Assembly: GCA_003598975.1 (NCBI GenBank)
Contig: QZIJ01000074.1
Location: 1-64,000 of the forward strand
Direction: 5' to 3'
Source of the DNA: Anaerolineaceae bacterium
GTDB lineage: Bacteria; Chloroflexota; Anaerolineae; Anaerolineales; Villigracilaceae
Length of the DNA: 64,000 nt
Shown here: in pieces, positions 33,692-42,045 of the stretch
How the letters are laid out: each line of letters opens with the position of its first letter
Position numbering within the stretch: position 1 is the first letter of the stretch
Translations under genes and position numbers: made by a program
Notes under the pieces: model-generated
What the model saw: only the letters and a program-made list of their open reading frames with translations
Told to the model about the DNA's origin: nothing
Database searches by the model: none

Positions 33692-33967
33692 TTACCTTCT
33701 CCTGGTCTGGTCTGACTCAACTTCTGCTTTTAATTTTGCCAGCCGGGTGAAATAATCCGGGAATTCCTGCATATGCGCCAGGACAAGCTTTCCAGTATGC
33801 AGCACGCCTTCGTATAAGAGTTCTGTTTCAGGGTCAATGGCACCTGGCTTATGATTCCCCATCAGGCCTTGGTGAAATTGCTCGAGATTAACCTGATCCC
33901 AATCAATGTAGAGGGATTCTCCGATGTGTCTGGCTTCATCCAAACTAATTTGCTTTCGCTTTTTCAT
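33692..33967 (-). CDS. DUF5661-like small protein (91 aa)
   Basis: The sequence SLDEARHIGESLYIDWDQVN LEQFHQGLMGNHK resembles DUF5661 proteins (LDEARxIGxxLxIDWxxxxLEQFxxGLxxELEHG), with the usual EHG replaced by NHK. A C-terminal helix ends in basic residues. Function unknown. It lies upstream of CsbD with a 60-base gap. Confidence 0.6.
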   Translation of the reverse strand: MKKRKQISLDEARHIGESLYIDWDQVNLEQFHQGLMGNHKPGAIDPETELLYEGVLHTGKLVLAHMQEFPDYFTRLAKLKAEVESDQTRRR

Positions 33968-34109
33968 CTGGCGGGTCCTCCAAATCCTTCAATCAGAGGC
34001 GGTTGGAACTGATTACATCCAACCGATGGAAAAGCTGTCCCAGTTTACGCCGGCGCTCGGGACAGCGATGGTGCGCCGGATTTCCAGTCTCTCATTTAGC
34101 CATCTGGCA

Positions 34110-34481
34110 TCAGACTGTACGAACGCTCGCGGCGGCGAGGCGCAGACGTTCGGCCACACGGTCGGGCGTCTCATCTTTACTGATAAACGCATCCGCGCCC
34201 GCGGATAGAGCGGCTTGCTGACGGGCGTCCAGATGGCTGATGAGGATAATGACCAGCGCGGCCGGGCACGCCTTTCGGAGTTCGTTCAAAGCCGCAGTAG
34301 GCGAGTTGGGAAGCAGATCCCAATCAATCAACAACATATCTGTACGATTGACTGGCGCTTCAGCTAACGTGGTAGGCCAATCAGCCGCCTCGCCTACTAC
34401 TTCCATCTTCAAGTCAAGTAATAGCACGCGCAGGGCGGAGCGTTCTTCAAGTTTTGCATCGGCTAAATATACGCGGGTCAT
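34110..34481 (-). CDS. Stand-alone response-regulator receiver domain
   Basis: 123 residues, a single REC domain: MTRVYLADAKLEERSALRVL, the phosphoacceptor region LLIDWDLLP, and the conserved Lys in FISKDETPDRV. It lacks an output domain, so it would act through protein contact. The -10 box of promoter copy 3 lies 6 bases upstream of the ATG, so the mRNA is probably leaderless or nearly so. Confidence 0.85.
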   Translation of the reverse strand: MTRVYLADAKLEERSALRVLLLDLKMEVVGEAADWPTTLAEAPVNRTDMLLIDWDLLPNSPTAALNELRKACPAALVIILISHLDARQQAALSAGADAFISKDETPDRVAERLRLAAASVRTV

Positions 34482-34487
34482 ACTATC

Positions 34488-34556
34488 ATCCTACAATGGA
34501 ACATCCCCGGCCGCATCCATCAGCCGGGGAGTATTTGTCTCCGCCACTTGGGGGAG
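34488..34556 (-). promoter_or_regulatory. Shared bipartite promoter element, copy 3
   Basis: P1 is perfect; P2 arms are ACTCCCCGGC and GCCGGGGATG around GATGGATG. -10 is TAGGAT (34488-34493), exactly 20 bases from GGATG and 6 bases from the receiver gene start. Confidence 0.75.
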
Positions 34557-34684
34557 ATAACGAGTTCTGTAGGTTTACTACTTCTTGCAAAAATACGTAA
34601 ATTTTGAGCGATAAAGCACGGGTATATTACAGCAATAGGGGGGCAGGTTTTTATTCAGCATACAGTGATTTACTGAGATGTCTT

Positions 34685-35932
34685 TTATTTACCCGCTTCA
34701 CTGTCGAGCACTGAGCGGCTTTCGGCCAGTGGTGAGTTTTCCAACGCCTGAGTAATCTGCTCTCGTAATCCTTTTTCGTCCGGCTTGCGTTTTCCGAAAT
34801 TTTTGAGGGTATCCAGCAAGTAAGTGGTCATCCCCTGGGTGAGTTTTTTGAGCGCCTCCGCCGAAAGTTTCTCGCCTTTTTCGAACCAGCGCACGGCCGC
34901 GTAACCCATGACTACGGTTGTCGAAGAAGCAATCGCCGCGCTCAACAGCCAGCCCGGCAACCCACCCAGCTTGCTAAGCTCCTGAAAGAGAGACCGTCCC
35001 AGGAAGCCCAGTCCAAAGGTGGCGACCAGTTCAGATGCGCGCTGTGGGGTGATTTTGTAGTTATAAATGCGGGCGATACTGACCACCATAATTGACTGCG
35101 TAACCACCAGCGGGACAAAATCAATGACCGGCAACGGCACCAATGCAATGGCCGCCGAGATCGAAGCCGACCTGACAATAGTTTGCCAGGCGAGTTGCCA
35201 GCGGTATTCTGGTAATGCCTGTCCCAGGGCAGCGACCATCTCAGGTTCAGTGGCGGCGATTGCCAACAACACTTTGCCGATATTCTTGCCGTCTTTGGCA
35301 ACGATTGGCACGATTTGATCGGGCGCCAGTCCCAGGTTCAGGGCAGCATTCGAAATGACGGCTTGCAAGACCTTGCGCGGCACCAGGTCAATCTTATTCA
35401 ACGCCACCACGAAAGGCTTTTTCAGGGCAGATAGCTCGTTGAATAATTCCTGCTCGGTCTTTTTAATCCCTTGGATGGCGTCGAAAACCAGCACCAGAAA
35501 ATCAGCATCCATGGATGCCGACAGAGCCTGGTTTTTTTCCTGCTCGCCCACGCTCCCCACTGCATCCGCGCCGGGTGTGTCGACCACGGTAAACAGAGCC
35601 GCATCGGCCTGTTGATTTTCCCTTGTTGTGCCTGGCAAGGGGCCTACAACGGCCTGGTCTCTTTTGTTCTGCACCAGTTGATTGTACAGGGTAGATTTGC
35701 CGACGTTGGTCGGACCAACAATGACTACCCGGTGCTTGCGGCCAAAAGCTTGCCGGATCTGGGCGGTGGATAACTTGACCAGCAGTTTTACCAAATTCGT
35801 ATCCGCTGGGAAACCAGTTAATAGTGACAGGAAACCGGCCTTTTCATTGGGTCCCAATGCATCCCAGATATTGCGTACTGTCGCCTGAACATCGGGGGGA
35901 AATTGTCCGAGAATATCATCAAATAGCGTCAT
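34685..35932 (-). CDS. Era-like membrane-associated GTPase
   Basis: 415 residues. G1 is GPTNVGKSTLY, G3 is VVDTPGADA and G4 is ALNKIDLV. The C-terminal half holds hydrophobic segments (SISAAIALVPLPVIDFVPLV, LLSAAIASSTTVVMGYAAV) as in DUF697-type GTPases that bind membranes. The N-terminus is a short helical domain. Role unknown; the neighbours suggest envelope stress. Confidence 0.85.
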   Translation of the reverse strand: MTLFDDILGQFPPDVQATVRNIWDALGPNEKAGFLSLLTGFPADTNLVKLLVKLSTAQIRQAFGRKHRVVIVGPTNVGKSTLYNQLVQNKRDQAVVGPLPGTTRENQQADAALFTVVDTPGADAVGSVGEQEKNQALSASMDADFLVLVFDAIQGIKKTEQELFNELSALKKPFVVALNKIDLVPRKVLQAVISNAALNLGLAPDQIVPIVAKDGKNIGKVLLAIAATEPEMVAALGQALPEYRWQLAWQTIVRSASISAAIALVPLPVIDFVPLVVTQSIMVVSIARIYNYKITPQRASELVATFGLGFLGRSLFQELSKLGGLPGWLLSAAIASSTTVVMGYAAVRWFEKGEKLSAEALKKLTQGMTTYLLDTLKNFGKRKPDEKGLREQITQALENSPLAESRSVLDSEAGK

Positions 35933-36030
35933 GTGTCACATCCAACGAATTATGCTCTTCTGTCCAGACGATGCGGTAAGGCAGTTTTTTGTCATAACAC
36001 AACCCATCGGTGGACAACCCTTTTTTCACT

Positions 36031-36669
36031 TCATGGTTTCGGCACACCTGCCCTGGCGGGCGGTGCCAGGGAAAACACTCGAATGCCGTCGCGTTCATCC
36101 ATTACACAAGCCGTGGCTGCGTAGCGGAGCACGATCATTGTTATCCACATATCGCCTATAGCTCCACTCGCGTTGACAATTCCGCAAATAGCCAATAAAG
36201 CCACCCATGCTGTCCCTTGCAATATCCACATGCCCAAAATGACCAACGCACTGATGAAAACAAACGGCGCAAGTGAAATGACTACATAGTTGTTTCGACG
36301 ATAGGCATATCCAGGAGACGTGGCATAAAACATCAGTCCTTTCCAGATAATGCCATACTTGGGGCTTGCCCCAAACATTTGCATGACCAACCCGTGCGTC
36401 AACTCATGCAAAACGAATGTCGCCACAATCCCTGCGATAGCCAAACTGATTTCGCCCAGCCCTAATCGAAAGTTACCGTCCGATGGAAGTTTTCCCACGC
36501 TGATCGCCGCGCCGGAAAAAATCATCCCAAAGATGACAAAAAGGATTATTCCAAGGATATTTAAAGCGATCACTCGCATGGGCTTTCCTGTCACTTTCCA
36601 CGAAAGGACTTCCTGATAATCATCAGGTAAAGACCCCGAAGCGGGAGTGTGGTCATTTGTTATTTGCAC
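36031..36669 (-). CDS. DUF3267 putative membrane metalloprotease
   Basis: 212 residues, GTG start with AAGGAA upstream. About five helices; the zinc motif HELTHG follows IAGIVATFVL and NASGAIGDMW appears near the end, as in DUF3267 proteins related to site-2-type metallopeptidases. The last ~14 codons (to VFSLAPPARAGVPKP) are made by a dispersed repeat also found at 54149-54182, so the original C-terminus has probably been replaced. Confidence 0.8.
   Translation of the reverse strand: MQITNDHTPASGSLPDDYQEVLSWKVTGKPMRVIALNILGIILFVIFGMIFSGAAISVGKLPSDGNFRLGLGEISLAIAGIVATFVLHELTHGLVMQMFGASPKYGIIWKGLMFYATSPGYAYRRNNYVVISLAPFVFISALVILGMWILQGTAWVALLAICGIVNASGAIGDMWITMIVLRYAATACVMDERDGIRVFSLAPPARAGVPKP
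36043..36076. repeat. Dispersed repeat inside the DUF3267 gene
   Basis: ACACCTGCCCTG, then CGGGCGGTG and CAGGGAAAAC here match the unit at 54149-54182 (ACACCTGCCCTG, CGGGCGGTG, TAGGGAGAAC). It can fold into a hairpin and forms the gene's final codons. Confidence 0.6.
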
Positions 36670-36690
36670 GGAGTTCCTTAATTCGTTTTT

Positions 36691-36927
36691 CTAGCTTTCT
36701 ACATTTTGAGACTTCCATCTTTTATACGCCCCAATTTCCTCTGCTGTGTGGGAATCACAGGCGACCAGCGGTCGTCTTTCATCGGATACGATATGTCCGC
36801 CGGGGCTGGTCACTGTGCAATCCAGCAACTTGCCGTCCGGGGTGTACACAGCCAGAACATTGAATAGTATGGCGCATACGATACAACCATGAATCTCATC
36901 TACATTTTTATTTTTGGAAGTGCTCAT
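36691..36927 (-). CDS. Uncharacterised small protein (78 aa)
   Basis: ATG 36927 follows GGAG. The sequence has CIVCAILFNVLAVYTPDG and SDERRPLVACDSHTAEEIGA. The two Cys pairs are not in a clear zinc-ribbon arrangement. The ATG overlaps the stop of the zinc-ribbon protein gene upstream (ATGA), so the two are coupled. Confidence 0.55.
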   Translation of the reverse strand: MSTSKNKNVDEIHGCIVCAILFNVLAVYTPDGKLLDCTVTSPGGHIVSDERRPLVACDSHTAEEIGAYKRWKSQNVES

Positions 36928-37406
36928 GATCGCCTTTCTCCTTTTGGGAGCCAACCCTTCCTTTGCCAGGAATCCAAATATCTGGGCTCGGGCCAATATT
37001 TCCCGGGAATGAAGTCGGAACATTCGACAGGAAAAATGCCCCCGCCACGATTGGATTCTGACCAGCCAAACTCTATCTCGCGGTCACAGCCTGCGCAATT
37101 CACGTAAAACTTGTCGTTACCCGGGTTCTCTTCTGACTCGAAAACCTCATAATCTTCCGGCTTGGAAGAAGAGTCGTCTTCTGCGAAATCATCGAAGTCC
37201 CCCCGCTCAACTTCGGCGTCTTGGTCTTTCTCAACTTTTTCCTTGAATTTAAAGGCCCATGTATGATCCGCTTCGAGCGGTCCCCATTCCTGCCAGGTTT
37301 CACTATCAGGTCCAGCGAGAATGTTCCAAATGCGATAAACGGTCAACTTGTGACCTCCGCAGGTTGCACAGGTAAACTCCCAGGGTTGATCGTCATTCAT
37401 AGCCAT
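36924..37406 (-). CDS. Zinc-ribbon-type protein of unknown function (160 aa)
   Basis: CATCGGHK near the N-terminus and CAGCDREIEFGW near residue 115 supply two CxxC pairs, suggesting one zinc site across the protein. The middle is acidic (FDDFAEDDSSSKPEDYEVFE). A conserved-looking SNRGGGIFPVECSDFIPGKY follows. No membrane segment. Function unknown. Confidence 0.6.
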   Translation of the reverse strand: MAMNDDQPWEFTCATCGGHKLTVYRIWNILAGPDSETWQEWGPLEADHTWAFKFKEKVEKDQDAEVERGDFDDFAEDDSSSKPEDYEVFESEENPGNDKFYVNCAGCDREIEFGWSESNRGGGIFPVECSDFIPGKYWPEPRYLDSWQRKGWLPKGERRS

Positions 37407-37438
37407 ACTCCTTTCATAACGATGTCAATCACGCGAGT

Positions 37439-37768
37439 TTAATGGTTTCGCTGTTGTTTACGGCGTTCACGAACCTGCCGTTCAACAGCATCCAAGGCGC
37501 CATCCAGCGTGAATTGAAAACGCTCGCCCTTTTCTGTTGCTGCGATATGATCTGCCCCCATATAAACGACAATCGTCACTTCGTTTATATACGACGTCTG
37601 ATGCTCCTTTGCAGGCTGCTTGAAGTTAACAGCCGCGCCCGATATATCCGTGTGACCTTCCGCCAGTTTGCTAAGCCGGTCTACGGCAAGGGTATAGTAT
37701 TCGTTCTCGTTTTTCTTTACGTCGTCAATTTCGTTATTAAACTCAACCGGGAAATTTGCTTTGTCCAT
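37439..37768 (-). CDS. HPF/RaiA-type ribosome-hibernation-like protein (short)
   Basis: 109 residues with the beta-alpha-beta-beta-beta-alpha pattern: FPVEFNNEI, YYTLAVDRLSKLAE, ISGAAVNFKQP, NEVTIVVYMG, ERFQFTLDGALDAVERQVRE. It resembles the sigma-54 modulation/S30AE group that binds ribosomes in stationary phase, but several core residues differ, so it may have another RNA target. Confidence 0.65.
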   Translation of the reverse strand: MDKANFPVEFNNEIDDVKKNENEYYTLAVDRLSKLAEGHTDISGAAVNFKQPAKEHQTSYINEVTIVVYMGADHIAATEKGERFQFTLDGALDAVERQVRERRKQQRNH

Positions 37769-37784
37769 TTTGTACTCTCCTTAT

Positions 37785-38927
37785 CTAATAGCGGAAAACA
37801 GCAGCGATGGGCGAATCGGTTGGCATTTCATTCTGGGGAAGGGTGCAGACTGTTCCGCCATTTTGCAGGGTATTCATCGCCGTGAAATCCAGCAGCGCGA
37901 GATTGTGTTTTTTACTCTGCCCATTTGAACTGCGAGTCACTTTTCCGTCTTTGGGATTGAACGCGCCCCAAATCTGATGCTCGACGGATACGATGAGTTT
38001 GTCCACGCGCCCATTGAACGCGGCGGCGACAATTTCTTCGACGTTATCTGTCGCTTTGTCTGTACTGGCGAGTTGTTGATATTGTTCCACAGTCTTTTTC
38101 GTCTCTTGCTGGAAATGGGTTTCTACAATGCGCCAGGCCTGTTCCTGTAATTCTTCAGGGCGCAAACGCTCAGGGTTTCCGGTGATCCCTTCTTCCATGA
38201 TGTTTTGATATCCGCTGACCTTGCGGTACATCGGCAACAAATAGTCAACGCCCGCCAAAACAAGCGGCGCGTTTTGTTCGCGGAGAATTTCTTTAAGGCT
38301 GGTATCCACCAGGTTGAGATATTGCTCGATCCAGACCTTCTGTTCCTCATCGCCGGGTCCCTGCCCGTGGAACATACCGCCTCCGCCGCCGGGATGCATC
38401 TGCAACGTTTTTTGTGGGTCATCCAGCCTGAGGGCTTCTTCCATATTTGCGGGTATTCCATCAGGCAGAGCGATTTGACCCACGCCGTAGCGCGTTCCTT
38501 CAAACAGTCGAACTTCATTCTGGCTGATTGCTAAAATATAATAATGCCCATTATTCGTGAACAAAGGCAAAACAGGCTTGACGTAATAGGATTGCGCAAC
38601 GACGAGTAGTTCTTCAACGCGAAATGGAAGGGGATAATAATGGAAATCATCTGCTGCCATAAATACAGCCAGTCCATCGTGCTGATGATTCCAAAATTTG
38701 GAATCATCCAACAATGCCTGCGCCGGCTGGAGTAACGCGCTCGCTTCACGCGGTCCCATCCCGCCGTCCAGAAGTTGCTTTTCCGCGTCTCGAAGAAGAT
38801 TCTTGAAGCGGATGGGATCCTGCTGCGTTTCCCGTCCAGCGCGATGTGTCGGCAGGAAAATAGATATGCCTGGACTTGCCGTTTGCTGCGCGAGTTCCTT
38901 GATCTGGTCCAAAGTAAGGTTTTTCAT
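37785..38927 (-). CDS. baeRF-family protein (eRF1-like fold)
   Basis: 380 residues. The start MKNLTLDQIKELAQQTASPG with ISIFLPTHRAG and the end LALLDFTAMNTLQNGGTV, with LPQNEMPTDSPIAAVFRY, are characteristic of bacterial archaeo-eukaryotic release-factor-like proteins. These are predicted ribosome-associated stress proteins; peptide-release activity is not shown. GGAG precedes the ATG. Its position beside the HPF-like gene supports a ribosome-stress role. Confidence 0.85.
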   Translation of the reverse strand: MKNLTLDQIKELAQQTASPGISIFLPTHRAGRETQQDPIRFKNLLRDAEKQLLDGGMGPREASALLQPAQALLDDSKFWNHQHDGLAVFMAADDFHYYPLPFRVEELLVVAQSYYVKPVLPLFTNNGHYYILAISQNEVRLFEGTRYGVGQIALPDGIPANMEEALRLDDPQKTLQMHPGGGGGMFHGQGPGDEEQKVWIEQYLNLVDTSLKEILREQNAPLVLAGVDYLLPMYRKVSGYQNIMEEGITGNPERLRPEELQEQAWRIVETHFQQETKKTVEQYQQLASTDKATDNVEEIVAAAFNGRVDKLIVSVEHQIWGAFNPKDGKVTRSSNGQSKKHNLALLDFTAMNTLQNGGTVCTLPQNEMPTDSPIAAVFRY

Positions 38928-38974
38928 TAGCTGCTCCTTTTTTATTTACACCATGGTTAATCTCAAAACGGTCA

Positions 38975-39736
38975 TTACTTCGCGATGATATAAACGTAAC
39001 AGTCGTAAAGCAATATGGATATTAAACTCAAGTAATCCCGCGCATCAATGCGATCCCGGCTTTTCCAAATATCGCTGATTAATCTTTTCTCTTTTGGCGT
39101 ATGGAAAACTTTTAGATAATTTTCCAACATTTGATCTCCTAAACGGACGAACCTCTCGTTGTCATACACTTCCGCGCTTGCCTCGAATTTGGATTTAATC
39201 TCGCTCAACAGCGCTTCGCCTTTTAGCACTCCGCCGATTTTTCTTTTTCCCGGTTCCAATATACCAAAATGTGAGTTGTGTTTATATGAAAGCGTGTTTC
39301 TTTCCGCTTGCGACAGGGAGCCAATCTGCCTCGGTGACCAAAATGTGGAATGGGTCAACAAAACACTTTGCATCAGGGACTCGTATAATCCGCTTTTGGT
39401 ATGGAACTCTGGCGCGACGTAATACGCCAGACAATTCATATCCTCCAGATGCAGCAATACTTCGTGCCTTTTGTTTTTATTTTTTGGATGGATGAGGAAA
39501 CGGTAATATGGAACTCCCCAATCATCCTGCAATGAAGAGGCAGTACCAATAATATGTTCGCTCAATTTGTACTGAAAGAACGTCAATACGCTTTTGGCAT
39601 TCGTGTCGGTTTGGTAGATTGATTCTTTCCGCAACGAGGGAAATACGGGCGCTCCCAGCGTCAGGAAACCGTATTGGGTAACCAACTCGAAGGTGAGCGC
39701 CGTGCTGTAGGAAATATCCGTTATTTCTGGTTTCAT
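38975..39736 (-). CDS. Unknown protein (253 aa) with AT-richer codons
   Basis: No motif or membrane segment is recognised. The sequence is mixed alpha/beta with many Tyr, Lys and Ser residues and a long helical C-terminus (RLISDIWKSRDRIDARDYLS). GAAAGGAG precedes the ATG. Codon choice looks more AT-rich than in neighbours. It is driven by promoter copy 4, with a leader of about 75 nt. It could be a recent acquisition. Confidence 0.6.
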   Translation of the reverse strand: MKPEITDISYSTALTFELVTQYGFLTLGAPVFPSLRKESIYQTDTNAKSVLTFFQYKLSEHIIGTASSLQDDWGVPYYRFLIHPKNKNKRHEVLLHLEDMNCLAYYVAPEFHTKSGLYESLMQSVLLTHSTFWSPRQIGSLSQAERNTLSYKHNSHFGILEPGKRKIGGVLKGEALLSEIKSKFEASAEVYDNERFVRLGDQMLENYLKVFHTPKEKRLISDIWKSRDRIDARDYLSLISILLYDCYVYIIAK

Positions 39737-39817
39737 AATTTTCTCCTTTCACAAATGGAATAGGGACTGAAACAGCGTAAAGTTTGGCTTTCTACCCCAC
39801 AGCCATCCTTCGAATCT

Positions 39818-39885
39818 ATCATATAACAAACTCTCCCAGGTCACATCCACCGGCTGGGGATCGTTCGTCTCTGCCACTTGGAGGA
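39818..39885 (-). promoter_or_regulatory. Shared bipartite promoter element, copy 4
   Basis: P1 is slightly degenerate (CTCCAAGTGGCAGAG). P2 arms GATCCCCAGC and CCTGGGAGAG flank GGTGGATG. -10 is TATGAT (39818-39823) at the standard 20-base spacing. Precedes the unknown 253-aa gene. Confidence 0.7.
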
Positions 39886-39927
39886 TACTAAAAAACGGGG
39901 GACAAGTAAAATACTACATCCCCTGCA

Positions 39928-40196
39928 CTATTGCTTGAAATACATGAATATAATTAGCGCAACAATGAGGGCTACCAGGGTTCCGCCTATATTACGAAAC
40001 AACTTGGAAATTACCAGCAGGGTAAGGGTGCCTCCCAGCAACACCAACAGGAAGTAAGCCCTCGCGAATCGGAACAGTAGACCTGAAACCATATCAGATA
40101 CCAAACCCTGCCTGCTATTTGCCTGCATGATGCCGCCAGCTATCTCCCCCTATTGATTAAATTTTCAATTATGATCCGCACAAGGAAGTTGATCAT
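39928..40196 (-). pseudogene. Decayed GlsB-family gene
   Basis: From ATG 40196 (GGAGAAG upstream) the sequence matches the start of the intact copy at 40732 (ATGATCAA, TTGATC, CATCATGC, GGCAGGGT) but is broken by an early TAG and frameshifts. The 3' part still encodes LVISKLFRNIGGTLVALIVA, parallel to LLAISKLFRNVGGFLLVLII of the intact gene. A 66-aa frame (from 40128) survives. Promoter copy 5 still lies upstream. Confidence 0.75.
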
Positions 40197-40267
40197 TTTC
40201 TTCTCCAAGACGAATGGCAGGGACGCAAGTCCGTCATATAATCGAGATTTACACGGAACATGAATTC

Positions 40268-40336
40268 ATATTACGACGGGTACTCCCCAGCCACATCCAT
40301 CGACCAGGGAGGTTTCATCTCCGCCACTTGAGGGAG
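40268..40336 (-). promoter_or_regulatory. Shared bipartite promoter element, copy 5
   Basis: P1 reads CTCCCTCAAGTGGCGGAG; P2 arms CCTCCCTGG and CTGGGGAGT flank GATGGATG. -10 is TAATAT (40268-40273). It precedes the decayed GlsB copy. Confidence 0.7.
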
Positions 40337-40351
40337 GCAGGTGGGGCGGAG

Positions 40352-40732
40352 TTATTTCAGGAATGGCAATGCTCTGACCGCGACGCAATACGCGGATGTT
40401 GATTCTTGAGGCCAGCAGGTGAAATAGGTGTAGATGATCAGTATGATGATGAGCACCAACAGGAATCCGCCGACATTGCGAAACAACTTGGAGATTGCCA
40501 GCAGGATGATGGCGCCTCCCAGTGACACCAATAGGGCAGGGATGCTAAAGTTACCCTCGTTAATCGTGCTGACACCGAAGAGAGGACTCAGGAAGTAGCC
40601 TGCCAAAAACGCGCCTACGATGCCTACAACAATATCGGCGATCAGACCCTGCCGTTTATTTGTCCGCATGATGAGGCTGGCTACCCAGCCGATCAATGCC
40701 CCTGCAATGATCCAGACGATGAAATTGATCAT
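40352..40732 (-). CDS. GlsB/YeaQ/YmgE-family membrane protein with C-terminal extension
   Basis: 126 residues from ATG 40732. MINFIVWIIAGALIGWVASL and DIVVGIVGAFLAGYFLSPLFG are the family core. A further helix (LLVLIIILIIYTYF) and a Cys-containing tail of ~20 residues (CWPQESTSAYCVAVRALPFLK) extend it beyond the usual ~85 residues; the tail may be read-through into former intergenic DNA. It probably follows the dodecin gene in one transcript. Confidence 0.85.
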   Translation of the reverse strand: MINFIVWIIAGALIGWVASLIMRTNKRQGLIADIVVGIVGAFLAGYFLSPLFGVSTINEGNFSIPALLVSLGGAIILLAISKLFRNVGGFLLVLIIILIIYTYFTCWPQESTSAYCVAVRALPFLK

Positions 40733-40814
40733 TTTCTTCTCCTGATAACGACAGAAAATCTCGAGTCGGCCGCTTGATCCAGCCAAATCACTACCTGGCG
40801 GGGATTATTTTGGA

Positions 40815-41021
40815 TCACTCTTCGAGAACGAACGTGATCTTCAACTGGACCCGGTATTCCGTGATTTGTCCTTTGTCGTCCAGTTTGACCTGTTGATTCT
40901 CGATCCATGCAGACTTGAGATTCTTGAGCGTTTTCTGGGCGCGCACGATACCTTGCTTAATGGCATCCTCAAAACTCTTGGGGGAAGACGCTATGATTTC
41001 AGATACTTTGGCGACAGACAT
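40815..41021 (-). CDS. Dodecin-family flavin-binding protein
   Basis: 68 residues starting MSVAKVSEIIASSPKSFEDA with SAWIENQQVKLDDKGQITEY and LKITFVLEE, the dodecin pattern. Dodecins form hollow dodecamers that store flavin or bind other ligands; the flavin-stacking Trp is present in SAWIEN. GGAG precedes the ATG. Confidence 0.93.
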   Translation of the reverse strand: MSVAKVSEIIASSPKSFEDAIKQGIVRAQKTLKNLKSAWIENQQVKLDDKGQITEYRVQLKITFVLEE

Positions 41022-41064
41022 GGTGGGACTCCTTTTGTTTGATTTGTGATTGATGCAGATTGTT

Positions 41065-41295
41065 CTATAATCCGAGAATCAGGTATGCACCTACAGTGAT
41101 GAACGGCACGACCAACATAAACAATTTCGGGAGACACCCATTCTTTTTACTGCCTCTAGCCACCTTATTTGCCCGAATTCTTTGCCGGTAATCGCTTCCG
41201 TTGCCGGCCCCCTCTTCTCGACTTGCTCTTAGAGCGCGGCGACGCTTTAATAACCCTCCCTTGTTTGCCTTATGGGACTCCAGTTTTTTTGGCAT
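41065..41295 (-). CDS. MPKK-family small membrane-tail protein, short copy (76 aa)
   Basis: MPKK start, a Lys/Arg/Gly-rich middle (KANKGGLLKRRRALRASREE), then a single C-terminal membrane helix KKNGCLPKLFMLVVPFITVG. The same end occurs in the 117-aa protein at 41548. AAAGGAG precedes the ATG; promoter copy 6 gives a leader of ~20 nt. It is likely tail-anchored with a basic, disordered cytoplasmic part. No known family. Confidence 0.65.
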   Translation of the reverse strand: MPKKLESHKANKGGLLKRRRALRASREEGAGNGSDYRQRIRANKVARGSKKNGCLPKLFMLVVPFITVGAYLILGL

Positions 41296-41320
41296 TGGTT
41301 CTCCTTTTCTTTACTTTTTT

Positions 41321-41389
41321 ATTATACGGTTCTCACCACCTGCCTGCATCCATCGAATGGGGAGTTTTGTTCTCCGCCATATGGGGGAT
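41321..41389 (-). promoter_or_regulatory. Shared bipartite promoter element, copy 6
   Basis: P1 reads ATCCCCCATATGGCGGAG. The P2 left arm ACTCCCCA is intact, the right arm is degenerate. -10 is a perfect TATAAT (41321-41326). Spacings 25 and 20 are conserved. Confidence 0.7.
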
Positions 41390-41450
41390 GAATCAAGGTT
41401 CATTCAGGAAAGGAGGGACACATTTGGATACTTGATCACAGGTCGAGGCA

Positions 41451-41490
41451 AGAAAAAAGGAAGCGGCGGACCACGCGTCCGCAGCTTCCT
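41451..41490 (-). terminator. Intrinsic terminator after the long MPKK-family gene
   Basis: AGGAAGC and GCGGAC arms pair with GTCCGC and GCTTCCT; on the - strand TTTTTT follows directly. It ends the transcript of 41548-41901 before promoter copy 6. Confidence 0.85.
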
Positions 41491-41547
41491 TTACATGGGC
41501 AAATCCCGATTAACCAATGTCGGGTTTACACTGGGTTTCAAGTTGTT

Positions 41548-41901
41548 TTATGAACCGAGCAGCAAGAATGCCCCGATAGTGATGAGCGGCAGAGCCAGCA
41601 TAAACAACTTCGGGAGGCACCCGTTTTTCTTATTGCCTTCGCCCAGTCCTCTTGCTCGAAACGGCCTCCGGTTTTCTCGAAGCAATTTCCGGTAACCGCC
41701 TAACCCACCCGCGTTGCCGGGGCCCTCTTCTCGATTCTGCTGTTGAAAATCTTCCAACTTGGCGGATTCCTCTCGTCGACCCGGTTGTTTGGAATCGTTC
41801 AATTTGCCACCGCCCTTCTGTTCTCGACCTCCTTTTTGACCGCCATGTTCCATCGAAGACTTTCCCCGGTTTTCGTGCTGGAAATCTGATTTTTTAGGCA
41901 T
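41548..41901 (-). CDS. MPKK-family small membrane-tail protein, long copy (117 aa)
   Basis: MPKKSDFQHENRGKSSMEHG start, a long Gly/Arg/Glu/Gln-rich disordered segment, and a C-terminal KKNGCLPKLFMLALPLITIG helix nearly identical to the short copy. The middle regions do not align, so selection seems to act on the tail and the charge. Promoter copy 7 lies 27 bases upstream. Confidence 0.65.
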   Translation of the reverse strand: MPKKSDFQHENRGKSSMEHGGQKGGREQKGGGKLNDSKQPGRREESAKLEDFQQQNREEGPGNAGGLGGYRKLLRENRRPFRARGLGEGNKKNGCLPKLFMLALPLITIGAFLLLGS

Positions 41902-41927
41902 CGTAATCTCCTTTTCTTTACTTTCTC

Positions 41928-41996
41928 ATTGTATGGTACTTACTGTTTGTGCCGCATCCATCGACCAGGGAGGATTTGCATCCACCATTGGGGGAG
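41928..41996 (-). promoter_or_regulatory. Shared bipartite promoter element, copy 7
   Basis: P1 reads CTCCCCCAATGGTGGATG; the P2 left arm is CCTCCCTGG and the right arm is lost. -10 is TACAAT (41928-41933), here 21 rather than 20 bases from GGATG. Confidence 0.65.
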
Positions 41997-42045
41997 TGGA
42001 AGGAAGCATGAAGCGCCTCTTCCTTGACATGAATCTTTCGCCTGT

